The notes under the pieces are model-generated. The model had not been told where the DNA came from. It did no database searches and saw nothing but the letters and a program-made list of their open reading frames with translations. The translations under genes and the position numbers were made by a program. Shown here in pieces: positions 25,435 through 34,864 of a stretch of 64,000 bases of DNA; within the stretch, counting starts at the first letter, position 1; each line of letters starts with the position of its first letter. Source of the stretch: Rhizobium viscosum. Its GTDB lineage: Bacteria > Pseudomonadota > Alphaproteobacteria > Rhizobiales > Rhizobiaceae. The DNA is taken from positions 372,001-436,000 of the forward strand of contig NZ_JADBEC010000003.1 of assembly GCF_014873945.1 (NCBI RefSeq), given 5' to 3'.

Positions 25435-26985
25435 ATGACAGACAAGACCCCTTTCTACATCACGACAGCGATCTCCTATCCCAACGGCAAGCCGCATATC
25501 GGCCATGCCTATGAGCTGATCGCGACTGACGCTATGGCGCGCTACCAGCGCCTCGACGGTAAGGATGTCTTCTTCCTGACGGGCACAGACGAGCACGGCC
25601 AGAAGATGCAGCAGACGGCGCGCGCCGAGGGCATCACGGCGCAGTCGCTTGCCGACCGCAACTCGGGCGAATTCCAGGCGATGGCGAAGCTACTCAATGC
25701 TTCGAACGACGACTTCATCCGCACCACGCAGGAGCGTCACCACGAGACCTCACGCAACATCTGGAACCTGATGGCCGACAACGGCGATGTCTACAAGGAT
25801 TCCTACGCCGGCTGGTATTCCGTACGCGACGAAGCGTATTATCAGGAAAACGAAACCGAGCTGCGCGCCGACGGCGTGCGCTACGGGCCGCAGGGCACGC
25901 CGGTCGAATGGGTGGAAGAGGCGAGCTACTTCTTCAAGCTCTCCGAATACCAGGACCGGCTGCTGAAGCACTACGAAGAAAACCCCGATTTCATCGGCCC
26001 GGCCGAGCGCCGCAACGAAGTGATCTCCTTCGTCAAGTCGGGCCTCAAGGATCTGTCGATTTCGCGCACGACCTTCGATTGGGGTATCAAGGTGCCGAAC
26101 GATCCCTCGCATGTCATGTATGTCTGGGTCGACGCGCTGACCAACTACATCACTGCGACCGGCTATATCGAAGACCGCAACGGGCCTCGGGCGAAATACT
26201 GGCCGGCCGACGTGCATATCATCGGCAAGGACATCATCCGTTTCCACGCCGTCTACTGGCCGGCCTTCCTGATGTCGGCGAAGCTGCCGCTGCCGAAGCG
26301 CGTCTTCGCCCACGGCTTCCTGCTCAACAAGGGCGAGAAGATGTCGAAGTCGCTCGGCAACGTCGTCGATCCCGTCAATCTGGTGAACCATTTCGGCCTC
26401 GACCAGGTGCGCTATTTCTTCCTGCGCGAAGTCTCCTTCGGCCAGGACGGCAGCTACAGCGAAGAGGCGATCGGCACGCGCATCAATTCCGACCTCGCCA
26501 ACGGCATCGGCAACCTTGCCAGCCGCTCGCTGTCAATGATCGTCAAGAATTGTGACGGCAAGATCCCGGAATGCGGACCGCTGACCGATGAGGACAAGGC
26601 GATGCTGGCGCAGGCCGACGCATTGCATGCCTCGACGCGCGAGGACATGGGCAAGCAGTTGATCCACCGGGCGCTCGCCTCGATCATCGCTGTCGTCTCC
26701 GAAACCGACCGCTATTTCGCCGGCCAGGAGCCGTGGGCGCTGAAGAAGACCGATCCGGCGCGCATGGGCACGGTGCTTTATGTCACTGCCGAAGTCGTGC
26801 GCCAGATCGCCATCCTGCTGCAACCCTTCATGCCGGAATCGTCCGGTAAGCTGCTCGACCTGGTGGCTGCGCCGGCCGCCAAGCGCGACTTCGCAGCGCT
26901 TGGCGAAGCCGGCCGTCTGGTGCCGGGAACGCCGCTCGAAGCGCCGAAGCCCGTCTTCCCGCGTTACGTGGCTCCGGAGGCTTAA
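25435..26985 (+). CDS. metG: Methionyl-tRNA synthetase
   Basis: 516 aa class Ia synthetase. The HIGH-type motif PNGKPHIGHAYE is near the N-terminus and KMSKS appears in NKGEKMSKSLGNVVDP. The length fits the shorter MetG type without the C-terminal dimerisation/tRNA-binding domain. The start is the ATG at 25435. It is followed 4 bp later by tatD, then an MBL hydrolase, a conserved metG-tatD-MBL cluster in rhizobia. Confidence 0.97.
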   Translation: MTDKTPFYITTAISYPNGKPHIGHAYELIATDAMARYQRLDGKDVFFLTGTDEHGQKMQQTARAEGITAQSLADRNSGEFQAMAKLLNASNDDFIRTTQERHHETSRNIWNLMADNGDVYKDSYAGWYSVRDEAYYQENETELRADGVRYGPQGTPVEWVEEASYFFKLSEYQDRLLKHYEENPDFIGPAERRNEVISFVKSGLKDLSISRTTFDWGIKVPNDPSHVMYVWVDALTNYITATGYIEDRNGPRAKYWPADVHIIGKDIIRFHAVYWPAFLMSAKLPLPKRVFAHGFLLNKGEKMSKSLGNVVDPVNLVNHFGLDQVRYFFLREVSFGQDGSYSEEAIGTRINSDLANGIGNLASRSLSMIVKNCDGKIPECGPLTDEDKAMLAQADALHASTREDMGKQLIHRALASIIAVVSETDRYFAGQEPWALKKTDPARMGTVLYVTAEVVRQIAILLQPFMPESSGKLLDLVAAPAAKRDFAALGEAGRLVPGTPLEAPKPVFPRYVAPEA

Positions 26986-26989
26986 GGCC

Positions 26990-27772
26990 GTGCTGGTCGA
27001 TACTCATTGCCATCTGGACTTTGCCGATTTCGATGCTGAGCGCGACGAGATCGTCGCGCGCGCGCATGCGTCCGGTGTGGCGCAGATGGTGACGATCTGC
27101 ACCCGCGTGCGCAAGCTCGACGGACTGCTCGCAATCACCGAAAAATATCCTTCCGTCTTCTGTTCGGTCGGCACGCATCCCAACAATGCGGGCGACGAAC
27201 TGGACATCCAGACGGAAGATCTGGTCCGGCTCGCCAATGAACATCAGAAAGTCGTTGCGATCGGCGAGGCTGGCCTCGATTATTTCTACGACACGCAGAA
27301 GCCCGAAGACCAGCAGACAGGCTTTCGCCGTCATATCGCTGCAGCGCGGGAAACAAAGCTGCCGCTTGTCATCCACAGTCGCAGCGCTGATGCCGACATG
27401 GCGGCGATCCTCACTGAGGAAACAGGGAAGGGGGCCTTCCCCTTCATCCTGCATTGCTTCTCCGCCGGTCCGGAGCTTGCGAGGACTGGCGTCGAGCTCG
27501 GCGGCTACATCTCCTTTTCGGGCATCCTGACCTTTCCGAAATCGGAAGAGCTGCGCGAGATCGCAAAGACCATTCCGCACGACCGACTACTTGTCGAAAC
27601 GGATGCGCCGTATCTGGCGCCCAAGCGCTGGCGCGGCAAGCGCAACGAGCCATCTTACGTGGTGAATACGGCCGAGGTACTGGCCGATACGACCGGCCTT
27701 TCCTACGAGGAAGTTGCTCGGATCACTACGGACAATGCTTTCCGTCTGTTTTCCAAGATGCCGAGGATCTAG
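26990..27772 (+). CDS. tatD: TatD-family metal-dependent hydrolase/DNase
   Basis: 260 aa amidohydrolase-fold nuclease. Metal-binding motifs are DTHCHLDF at the start, IGEAGLDYFYD, LVIHSRSAD, HCFSAG and ETDAPYLAP. TatD proteins act as 3'-5' exonucleases in DNA repair and RNA turnover. The start is GTG at 26990 with GGAGG inside the metG 3' end; an upstream extension would run through metG. Confidence 0.93.
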   Translation: MLVDTHCHLDFADFDAERDEIVARAHASGVAQMVTICTRVRKLDGLLAITEKYPSVFCSVGTHPNNAGDELDIQTEDLVRLANEHQKVVAIGEAGLDYFYDTQKPEDQQTGFRRHIAAARETKLPLVIHSRSADADMAAILTEETGKGAFPFILHCFSAGPELARTGVELGGYISFSGILTFPKSEELREIAKTIPHDRLLVETDAPYLAPKRWRGKRNEPSYVVNTAEVLADTTGLSYEEVARITTDNAFRLFSKMPRI

Positions 27773-27776
27773 CGGC

Positions 27777-28589
27777 GTGACACGGCGGCTGCGGTTCACC
27801 ATTCTTGGCTGCTCGTCGTCGCCCGGCGTGCCACGCATTACCGGTGACTGGGGTGCCTGCAACCCGGACAATCCGAAGAATAAGAGAACACGCGCAGCCT
27901 TTATGGTGCAGCAGTTTTCTAATGATGGCGCTGCAACGACCGTCGTCATCGATACGGGGCCGGATTTTCGCGAGCAGATGATCAGGGCAGGGGTCGACCA
28001 TGTGGACGCGGTCCTCTACACCCATCCGCATGCCGACCATATTCACGGTATCGACGATCTGCGCGGCTATTTCCACAATACCCGCCGGCGCGTGCCGATC
28101 TTTGCCGACCAGTTCACCATGGGCAGGCTGCGGGAAGCATTCGGCTACTGCCTGGAAACGCCGCCGGGCAGCAATTACCCGCCGATCGTGCTGCCGATCG
28201 TGATCGAGGATCTGGAAAAGCCCATTGAAATCCATGGGCCGGGCGGAACGATCGCCTTCATGCCGCATCTGCAACAGCATGGCGATATCCATTCGCTCGG
28301 CTTCCGCATCGGGAATGTGGCTTATTGCAGCGATATCAGCGATTTTCCGCCGCAAACGGTGGAGAAGCTGCAAAACCTCGACATGCTGATCATCGATGCC
28401 CTGCAATATGCCTATCACCCCAGCCATCTTTCGCTGGAACAATCGCTGGACTGGATCGAGCGGCTAAGGCCGAAACGGGCAATCCTGACGCATATGCATA
28501 CGCCGCTCGATTATGACGTGGTCATGGCTGAAACGCCGGACCATGTGGTTCCGGCGTTCGACCAGATGAGCTTCGAGGTCGAGCTTTAG
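27777..28589 (+). CDS. MBL-fold metallo-hydrolase (PhnP-like)
   Basis: 270 aa. The metallo-beta-lactamase motif THPHADHIHGIDDLR, an Asp-containing DTGPDFR before it, and late ligands in YCSDISDFP and LTHMHTPLDY indicate a two-metal hydrolase of the PhnP/RNase Z-related group, which often cleaves cyclic nucleotides or phosphodiesters. The start is GTG at 27777, 4 bp after the tatD stop, so the genes are coupled. Its stop overlaps the stop of the convergent TerC gene by three bases. Confidence 0.87.
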   Translation: MTRRLRFTILGCSSSPGVPRITGDWGACNPDNPKNKRTRAAFMVQQFSNDGAATTVVIDTGPDFREQMIRAGVDHVDAVLYTHPHADHIHGIDDLRGYFHNTRRRVPIFADQFTMGRLREAFGYCLETPPGSNYPPIVLPIVIEDLEKPIEIHGPGGTIAFMPHLQQHGDIHSLGFRIGNVAYCSDISDFPPQTVEKLQNLDMLIIDALQYAYHPSHLSLEQSLDWIERLRPKRAILTHMHTPLDYDVVMAETPDHVVPAFDQMSFEVEL

Positions 28590-29197
28590 CTGCCGATAAA
28601 AGGCGCGATTTCGAGATATCCGCGGTGGATCATGTCCAACGAGACATAGAGGATGATCAGCAGGCCGACATAGGCGATCCAGCGATGTTTGTTGAGCAGC
28701 CGGGCGATAAAGTTCGCGGCGATGCCCATCAGCGCGATGGAAAGACCGAGGCCTAGCACCAGCACGCTCGGATGTTCGCGGGCGGCGCCGGCAACGGCCA
28801 GCACGTTATCGAGCGACATGGAAACGTCTGCGATGACGATCTGTGTCGCAGCCTGGAAGAAGGTCTTCCTCGGCGCCGGTGCGCCGGCTTCGGCCGAATG
28901 GTCCTCGCGGTGGCCGGCACGCAGCTCGCGCCACATCTTCCAGCAGACCCAGAGCAACAGCAAGCCGCCGGCAAGCAGAAGGCCGACAATCGCCAGAAGA
29001 TAGACTGCGACAGAAGCGAACAGGATGCGGAGCACCGTTGCCGCCACAATGCCGACAAGGATCGCCTTGCGGCGTTGCGCGGCTTCCAGGCCGGCAGCAG
29101 CAAGGCCGATGACGACGGCATTGTCGCCGGCGAGAACAAGGTCGATAGCAATGACCTGCAGCAGAGCCGTCAAACCGGCCGCTGTGAAAATATCCAT
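28586..29197 (-). CDS. TerC/YjbE-family integral membrane protein
   Basis: 203 aa, about seven helices. Conserved acidic helix motifs are VIAIDLVLAGDNAVVIGLA and VIADVSMSLDNVLAVAGAA, typical of TerC/YjbE proteins thought to move Mn2+ or other metals. The ribosome-binding site is GGGGGT. No yybP-ykoY Mn riboswitch was recognised in the upstream region. It is monocistronic and convergent with the MBL gene. Confidence 0.9.
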   Translation of the reverse strand: MDIFTAAGLTALLQVIAIDLVLAGDNAVVIGLAAAGLEAAQRRKAILVGIVAATVLRILFASVAVYLLAIVGLLLAGGLLLLWVCWKMWRELRAGHREDHSAEAGAPAPRKTFFQAATQIVIADVSMSLDNVLAVAGAAREHPSVLVLGLGLSIALMGIAANFIARLLNKHRWIAYVGLLIILYVSLDMIHRGYLEIAPFIGS

Positions 29198-29388
29198 GTT
29201 GAATTACCCCCGGAATACGCTTCGAGCGTGCTAGCGTCTTGAGGGTTTTCCGTCAACCTGCGAAGGGGTGCGTTGATGGCCATCCACGGTCATTACGCGT
29301 AATCCGGCTGATGATCATCGATGCGGTGTCCCGTATCAGCGGATCGATGTAGATTATGGAACGATTCTTTTCTTCGATCCGCAGGCCC

Positions 29389-30057
29389 ATGGAAACTTCG
29401 CTTTATCTGCCCGTCAAAGGCTTTCTTGAAAAAGCAGGGTATGTCGTCAAGGGTGAAGTCGGCGGCTGCGATCTCGTCGGCCTGAGTGATGACGATCCGC
29501 CTGTTGTCGTAGTCTGCGAGCTGAAGATGAGCTTCAATCTGGAGCTCATTCTGCAGGCCGTCGATCGCGCTGCCATATCGGACGAAGTCTGGATCGCGGC
29601 CCGAATTTCAGCCAAGGGCAAAGGCCGGGAAGCCGACAAACGCTATCGCGATCTTTGCCGCCGGCTCGGCATCGGCATGCTCGGGATTTCGGATACAGGC
29701 GACGTCAGCATCATCGTCGGCTCCGTATCACCGATGCCGCGGACGAATCCGAAGCGGCGTTCGCGTCTGATGCGCGAACATCAGAAACGCCGCGGCGATC
29801 CGGCGCTTGGCGGCAGCACGCGGTTGCCGCTCATGACAGCATATCGCCAGCAGGCGCTTGGCTGCGCAGCGGCGCTCGTATCAGGCCCGTTGCGCGTACG
29901 TGACATCCGATCCGGAGTGCCGGAGGCCGGGAAGATTCTGCTGTCCAATGTCTACGGTTGGTTTGAACGGCTCGATAGAGGTCTCTACGGTTTGACGGAC
30001 GCCGGACGAGACGCACTGCAGCGGTGGCCGCAGCCGGAGATGCAGGCGGCTCAGTAA
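29389..30057 (+). CDS. DUF2161 protein: PD-(D/E)XK-like nuclease fold plus winged helix
   Basis: 222 aa. The N-terminal half carries a PD-(D/E)XK-like set: Glu14, Asp28 in GGCDLVGL, Glu44-x-Lys46 in VCELKMSF and Gln56 in LQAVDR. A basic linker follows (NPKRRSRLMREHQKRRGD), and the C-terminal ~65 residues read as a winged helix (LRVRDIRSG.., ..FERLDRGLYGLTDAGRDAL). The family is annotated DUF2161, sometimes as a phosphodiesterase; its role is not established. The start is the ATG at 29389, matching the usual METxLYLPVK beginning. It is directly upstream of the insertion-sequence patch. Confidence 0.72.
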   Translation: METSLYLPVKGFLEKAGYVVKGEVGGCDLVGLSDDDPPVVVVCELKMSFNLELILQAVDRAAISDEVWIAARISAKGKGREADKRYRDLCRRLGIGMLGISDTGDVSIIVGSVSPMPRTNPKRRSRLMREHQKRRGDPALGGSTRLPLMTAYRQQALGCAAALVSGPLRVRDIRSGVPEAGKILLSNVYGWFERLDRGLYGLTDAGRDALQRWPQPEMQAAQ

Positions 30058-30149
30058 TGGGCTGAGAACTGGGATCAGCGGCGCGATTGGGCATCGGTTT
30101 TAGTTCCATAATCTATCTTATGCGATCTTTGTATGTAGCGGCTATATAG

Positions 30150-31706
30150 TAATGCGACAGTTGGGCCAGTTAGAGATGCGACAGTCTCGCCTCTCGACGT
30201 TCTGGTCAATGCCAACGTTGGGAGCGAGGATGACGACCTTCAGCCTGGTCGAGACCATGAGCGGTCGGAGTCGTCATGTCCTGCTTGATCACCATGTCGC
30301 AGAAAGAATTGCATCGCCTCGAAGTCATCCAGAAGATCCGTGACGAACGCCTGAGCGTTGTCCGGGCTGCCGAACTGCTCGACCTCAGTCGAAGTCAGGT
30401 GCATCGGCTGCTGCAGGCCTATGATCTGGATGGTCCAGCTGGGCTTGTTTCAAAGAAGCGATCACGGCCGAGCAATCGGCGCCATAGCGAGGAGTTTCGC
30501 AATGCAGCGCTGGATCTGATCCGCGAACACTATCTGGATTTCGGTCCGACACTGGCGCGCGAGAAGCTTATCGAGCTGCATCGGATATCAGTGGCCAAGG
30601 AGACGCTGCGGCAATGGATGACCGAGGCTGGCATCTGGGTTTCTCGCCGGGAACGCAAGAAGCGGGTTTTCCAGCCACGCGGTCGACGTGACTGCTTTGG
30701 CGAACTGGTGCAGATCGACGGGTCGCATCACTGGTGGTTCGAGAACCGCGGTCCCAAATGCGCCCTGCTCGTCTATATCGACGATGCCACCGGCAAGCTC
30801 TTACATCTTCGCTTTGCTGGCTCGGAGAACACGTTCGACTATCTGCATGCGACGAAGGCCTATCTGCAGCAATGGGGCAAGCCGCTGGCCTTCTACAGCG
30901 ACAAACACGGTGTTTTTCGTTCGACCCATGCGTCCGAGAAAGACCGCACGAGCGGCCTGACACAGTTCGGTCGGGCGCTCTATGAGCTGAACATCGATAT
31001 CATTTGCGCCAACACCCCGCAGGCCAAGGGCCGAGTGGAACGCGCCAACCAGACGCTGCAGGATCGGCTGGTGAAGGAGATGCGGCTTCGCGGTATCGAC
31101 GCAATCGAGGATGCTAATGCCTATGTGCCTGAGTTCATTGCGGATTTCAACGCGCGTTTCGGCAAGCCAGCACGCAATCCGAAGGACATGCACCGGCCGC
31201 TGGCCGATCATGAGAACCTCGATGGCGCCATGTGCCGCAAGGAAGTGCGTACCCTGTCGCAGTCCCTGACACTGCGTTACGACAAGGTGCTGTTCATTCT
31301 CGATCCGACCGAGGTTTCCAGACCGTTGGCCGGCCAAAAGGTGATCGTTTGCGACTATCCGGACGGGCGGCTCGAGATCATGCACGAGAGCTTTGCCCTA
31401 CCGTACAGAACTTTCGATACGTTACGCTCCGTGCATCGCGCGGATGTCGTCGATAACAAGCGGCTGGACGATATGCTGTCTGTTGTCGCCGAGATGCAGG
31501 CCGGGCGCGAGCAGCAGCGCAGCAAGAGCGGCCCCAGGCGCACCGGCCAGACGGATCATATGTTCGGCATTCGCGACGGCAGCCAAGGCAACGGCTATCA
31601 GAAGCGTGGCCGCAAGCCCGGTCGGCGGACGGATTTCATGAACGACCCGGCGGTGATTGCACGGCGAGAGAAAGCGTTATTGAGGCAGCCAGCGGCGGAA
31701 TAAAAA
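30150..31706 (+). mobile_element. ISNCY-type insertion sequence, ends uncertain
   Basis: The transposase gene at 30294-31703 is preceded by two copies of ATGCGACAGT (30153-30162 and 30177-30186), the sort of terminal repeat expected at an IS end. A related GCGACAT occurs in inverted orientation at about 31728-31734, but no clear matching right inverted repeat or target duplication is visible. Boundaries are therefore approximate and the right end may be truncated. Confidence 0.45.
30294..31703 (+). CDS. ISNCY-family (IS1202-like) transposase
   Basis: 469 aa. An N-terminal HTH (VVRAAELLDLSRSQVHRLL) precedes an rve/DDE core. Candidate catalytic residues are Asp in LVQIDGSHHWWFE, Asp in FYSDKHGVFR and Glu in AKGRVERANQTLQDRL. 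The layout and length match the ISNCY/IS1202 group common in rhizobia. The frame is complete, so it may be functional. The start at 30294 is the nearest ATG before conserved sequence; 30276 is an alternative. Confidence 0.88.
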   Translation: MSQKELHRLEVIQKIRDERLSVVRAAELLDLSRSQVHRLLQAYDLDGPAGLVSKKRSRPSNRRHSEEFRNAALDLIREHYLDFGPTLAREKLIELHRISVAKETLRQWMTEAGIWVSRRERKKRVFQPRGRRDCFGELVQIDGSHHWWFENRGPKCALLVYIDDATGKLLHLRFAGSENTFDYLHATKAYLQQWGKPLAFYSDKHGVFRSTHASEKDRTSGLTQFGRALYELNIDIICANTPQAKGRVERANQTLQDRLVKEMRLRGIDAIEDANAYVPEFIADFNARFGKPARNPKDMHRPLADHENLDGAMCRKEVRTLSQSLTLRYDKVLFILDPTEVSRPLAGQKVIVCDYPDGRLEIMHESFALPYRTFDTLRSVHRADVVDNKRLDDMLSVVAEMQAGREQQRSKSGPRRTGQTDHMFGIRDGSQGNGYQKRGRKPGRRTDFMNDPAVIARREKALLRQPAAE

Positions 31707-31709
31707 TCG

Positions 31710-32447
31710 TCAGGGCACGCCGATGTCGCTCTGCGTATCCGATTCCAATTGCAGGCAGGCGGACCAAAGCGGCGTCTTGTGGAAGGATCCGTCCTGGAAG
31801 AGTGTGAGCCCCTCTCTTGCTTCATAGAGCAAGCCGAGCCAGCACAAGCGCCGTAAGACGCCATACTGGAGATCGGACTTTAACTCCCAGGCTTCTAGGG
31901 TCATTTCGGTTTCCGAAAGAGGCGCCAGGTCTGGATAGAGGATCTTAGCAACATCCATTGGCGTGCAACCTTCTCTGGCCTTGATATTGAGAAGATTGAG
32001 GAACATGCGCCACCAGCGCAACCGCGCTTGCACCTCCTCTTCCCGCTCGGTGGCGTGGACATAGGAATAGAGATAATCCGTGGCGACCAGATCGAAGAAG
32101 GCTTGCGGGTTCACCAGAAACTCACGGCCGCGTCTGGTTGGCAGCAGCACATCTTTTTTCCGGCGAAGTAGCTTCAGATGATGGGCCATGTCGCGCACCA
32201 CCCATAGCGGCGGCATGTCGCTTTCATTGAGCACCTTGTTCATGCTGTAGAGGTCTTTGGCTGTGAAGTCGGGCCAGAGGAAGTTCACAGCGGCCCAATG
32301 CACGAACTTGCGGTTCATGGCGCCGGTCGCGGTCAATCCTATGCCACCCTCACCATCAGCATAGGCAACCGCAAGAAGCATGCCGCGAACAAGTGGTGAC
32401 AGCGCAGCGACATCGACGTCACCCTGCAACTTGATTTCCGGAAGCAT
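31710..32447 (-). CDS. Unrecognised 245-aa protein
   Basis: No confident family match. The protein is soluble, aromatic-rich and mostly helical by appearance. The middle (PPLWVVRDMAHHLKLLRRKK followed by VLLPTRRGREFL) looks like a winged-helix, and the C-terminal quarter (LQYGVLRRLCWLGLLYEA) could be another. It begins 7 bp from the transposase stop, in opposite orientation, and lacks a clear ribosome-binding site. Its placement between the IS and a decayed IS30 copy suggests accessory cargo. Confidence 0.6.
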   Translation of the reverse strand: MLPEIKLQGDVDVAALSPLVRGMLLAVAYADGEGGIGLTATGAMNRKFVHWAAVNFLWPDFTAKDLYSMNKVLNESDMPPLWVVRDMAHHLKLLRRKKDVLLPTRRGREFLVNPQAFFDLVATDYLYSYVHATEREEEVQARLRWWRMFLNLLNIKAREGCTPMDVAKILYPDLAPLSETEMTLEAWELKSDLQYGVLRRLCWLGLLYEAREGLTLFQDGSFHKTPLWSACLQLESDTQSDIGVP

Positions 32448-32741
32448 CGTGCGGCTTTGATCCCTACCCGCCCCATGCGGTGTAAATGAGTATCAGCCGG
32501 CGACGGAACAATTGCTACTGAGAAAGCTAAAGCCGAAGGGGTGCGTCTCACCCGCCCCCGCTCCGCCCTTTCAACCCGGTCCAGCCGGCCGGATCGGGGG
32601 CTGATCATCAGAGCCCGTGTCGCGTTTCTAACTGGCTGACAACGTCGCAGCCCTATTCAGCTTTGACATTGTATGGCGGGTGGCGGGTTCCATTTTCAAA
32701 TGCAACGAGAAGAATAATGGCCACGAATTCAGGAGGATGGG

Positions 32742-33117
32742 ATGGGCCGCTCTTTCGTGCAGTTGAGTATGGATGAACGTCGCGTCATCGCGCGGATGCA
32801 TGAGAAGAAGATCAGTCAGGCGAGATCGCGCGCACTCTTCGTCGTGACCGCTCGACGATCTACCGGGAGCTGCGTCGGAACTACTGGCACGATCGCGAAG
32901 TTCCTCTCGCTCAAGGCTACTGGCATGTGACAGCTCAGCAAATGGCTGCGGCTCGGCGCCGGAAGTGCAGATATCTGGGCGCCTGAGGCTTGTCAGCGGT
33001 TCGTCCGCGAGATTGAGCCATGAGACGATCTATCAGTATGTCTACTCTCAGGAAGGTCGTGATCAACAGCTGGCTCGGCATTTGCCGGAGCGGAGAAGGA
33101 AGCGTCGGCCTAGATTT
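32742..33117 (+). pseudogene. IS30-family transposase, decayed 5' fragment
   Basis: The start MGRSFVQLSMDERRVIARM is the IS30 N-terminus. The rest of the N-terminal region can be followed only by switching frames: IARTLRRDRSTIYRELRRNY (frameshift near 32820), then a one-base loss near 32983 that creates an in-frame TGA, then a further small deletion near 33022 before HETIYQYVYSQEGRDQQ. Similarity stops near 33117, so the catalytic domain is absent. It is an old, inactive remnant. Confidence 0.85.
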
Positions 33118-33256
33118 CAGCTCATCCCGTAACGTCAATCATCGTCCTACTGATCGCTTCTGTCAAACGACGTATATTATTCTGCGCATACCAGTCTTAT
33201 AAGCGCCTACGGGTTTAGGTTTGACGGTGGTCGCTCGTCGGGCGGTTGGAATTTAC

Positions 33257-34864
33257 ATGATTTCATTTGCGGATACGGGCAACGCAAAAAGTCTCCGTTT
33301 TGGGGATCTAATCATCGACGAAGCGTGCATGTTCGCGCATCGCAACGGACAGACAATCCAGTTCACCAGAAACGAGCGTGCCCTAATGCTCGCCTTCACC
33401 GGCAATCCGCAACGCCTCATGACGCGAAGCCGTCTGCTGGACGAGATCGCTCAGCCGGGCTCCGATTCATCCGACCGCAATATCGATTTTCTGGTCAACA
33501 GATTGCGGCTGAAGCTTGGAGACAATGCAAAGTCACCCGTTTACATCGCCACGCAATATGGTGAGGGCTACGTCTGGATAGCAACGCAATCCCGACCGGG
33601 ACCGATCGATGCATTCCTGATCATCGCTCCGGCCTTCGAGCTCCAGAGACATCCGTTGCGTGAACAGAACCTGTCCTTGATGAACAAGCTTCAGGAACTC
33701 ATTGCGAGCGGTATAGGCGTCGCACGCAAGGTCGTTGTTACCGAGAGAAGCCTGCTGCCCGCCTATGACAAGCTGCGTTATTTCCTGCAGGTCAGCTTTC
33801 ACGCCGATGCCGGGCGTCTCAATTGTGCAGCCACTCTCAGGGAAATGCCATCGAAGCGGATTTTGAGAGCGTTTCGCCTGCATCTGGATGCTGCAGACAA
33901 TACATCGTTTACGAGTGAGGCAACCCGCGTCTCGAACGGCGTTGTCGACGCCCTGCGCCAGGCCCTGAACGAGGCTTCGAACGGGCTTGGCGTGCCGCTG
34001 GATGGAACGCCTGAAGCTCGGCTCCACAGCGCCTCTCACCTGCTGTCGACCTCGAACCCGAAATGGCTTGAAAGCGGCGAACGGCTTACCAAAGGGCGCG
34101 AACAGGATCCCTTCGACGCTGATGCTGCCATCCAGTGGGGTTTGCATCTCTTTGCACGCCTTGTCCTGACCAGTCCATTTGAAGGCGTCAGGCTGGAAGA
34201 GCGCGACCGCATCGAGAGTGAGATTGAAGCAACCGCGTTGGAATGCCTGCCCGACATCGAGGGCAAGCCGCTGCTCATGTTAGGGGCGGCCAAGCTTCTC
34301 TATTTCATCAATAGGGGGAATCTTGAGCTCGCCGAGGAAATTACCGAGCGCGCCCTCGCCCGCAGCCAGGAATCCACCGCCGGTCTGCCCATCCTCGGGC
34401 AATTGCGGTTTGCGCGCGGGCGTTTCGAAGAATCTGTCGGTATCTTCGATCAAGGCGTCAAAGCCGCCGCATCCGGCTCGGAATTTCACCGCCACATGCG
34501 GGTTCTGAAATATATCGCCCTGCTCGCAGCGGGCCAGAATGCGCCGTCAGCAGCCCGGGCAACCGATATGGACAATCTCGGTTCCGATTGTCCGCCTGAA
34601 TTCGCCCTAATGATCGGCTGGATGGCCGTCGAGGCGGATCAAAAATTACCGGAAGCATCAGAACAGGCCCTCGCGGCACTCGGTCCCGATCGCGCCGCAA
34701 GGGCGATCGAATATCTCTATTTTACCTCTACGCGGCACGTCACGCTGGAACACGGGCGCGCGAACATCATGCGCAACATGATAGCGCACCTGTCGCGGTT
34801 CTACGGCAGACAGGTCGTTCCAGATTTCGTCCTTCGCAGTATTGGCCCCCTCACCTCGGCCTGA
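33257..34864 (+). CDS. Winged-helix (OmpR/CadC-type) regulator with helical-repeat C-terminus
   Basis: 535 aa. Residues ~10-105 form an OmpR-type winged helix (LRFGDLIIDEACMF, TRNERALMLAFTGNP, DSSDRNIDFLVNRLRLKLGD, YIATQYGEGYVW). The remainder has no receiver domain and reads as alpha-helical TPR/SEL-like repeats (for example NRGNLELAEEITERALARSQ and LRFARGRFEESVGIFDQGVK), like the HilA/CadC and adenylate-cyclase-like regulators of rhizobia. No transmembrane helix is seen. The start at 33257 is chosen for the family N-terminus; a TTG at 33221 is possible. Its target may be the adjacent lipoprotein gene, but nothing proves it. Confidence 0.75.
   Translation: MISFADTGNAKSLRFGDLIIDEACMFAHRNGQTIQFTRNERALMLAFTGNPQRLMTRSRLLDEIAQPGSDSSDRNIDFLVNRLRLKLGDNAKSPVYIATQYGEGYVWIATQSRPGPIDAFLIIAPAFELQRHPLREQNLSLMNKLQELIASGIGVARKVVVTERSLLPAYDKLRYFLQVSFHADAGRLNCAATLREMPSKRILRAFRLHLDAADNTSFTSEATRVSNGVVDALRQALNEASNGLGVPLDGTPEARLHSASHLLSTSNPKWLESGERLTKGREQDPFDADAAIQWGLHLFARLVLTSPFEGVRLEERDRIESEIEATALECLPDIEGKPLLMLGAAKLLYFINRGNLELAEEITERALARSQESTAGLPILGQLRFARGRFEESVGIFDQGVKAAASGSEFHRHMRVLKYIALLAAGQNAPSAARATDMDNLGSDCPPEFALMIGWMAVEADQKLPEASEQALAALGPDRAARAIEYLYFTSTRHVTLEHGRANIMRNMIAHLSRFYGRQVVPDFVLRSIGPLTSA

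Noticed and set aside
29198..29300. yybP-ykoY manganese riboswitch upstream of the TerC gene
   Set aside because: TerC-type genes are often under this riboswitch, but its conserved core and paired loops could not be found here.
31710..31760. Right terminal inverted repeat of the ISNCY element
   Set aside because: Only a GCGACA core matches the left end; too short to define the IS boundary.
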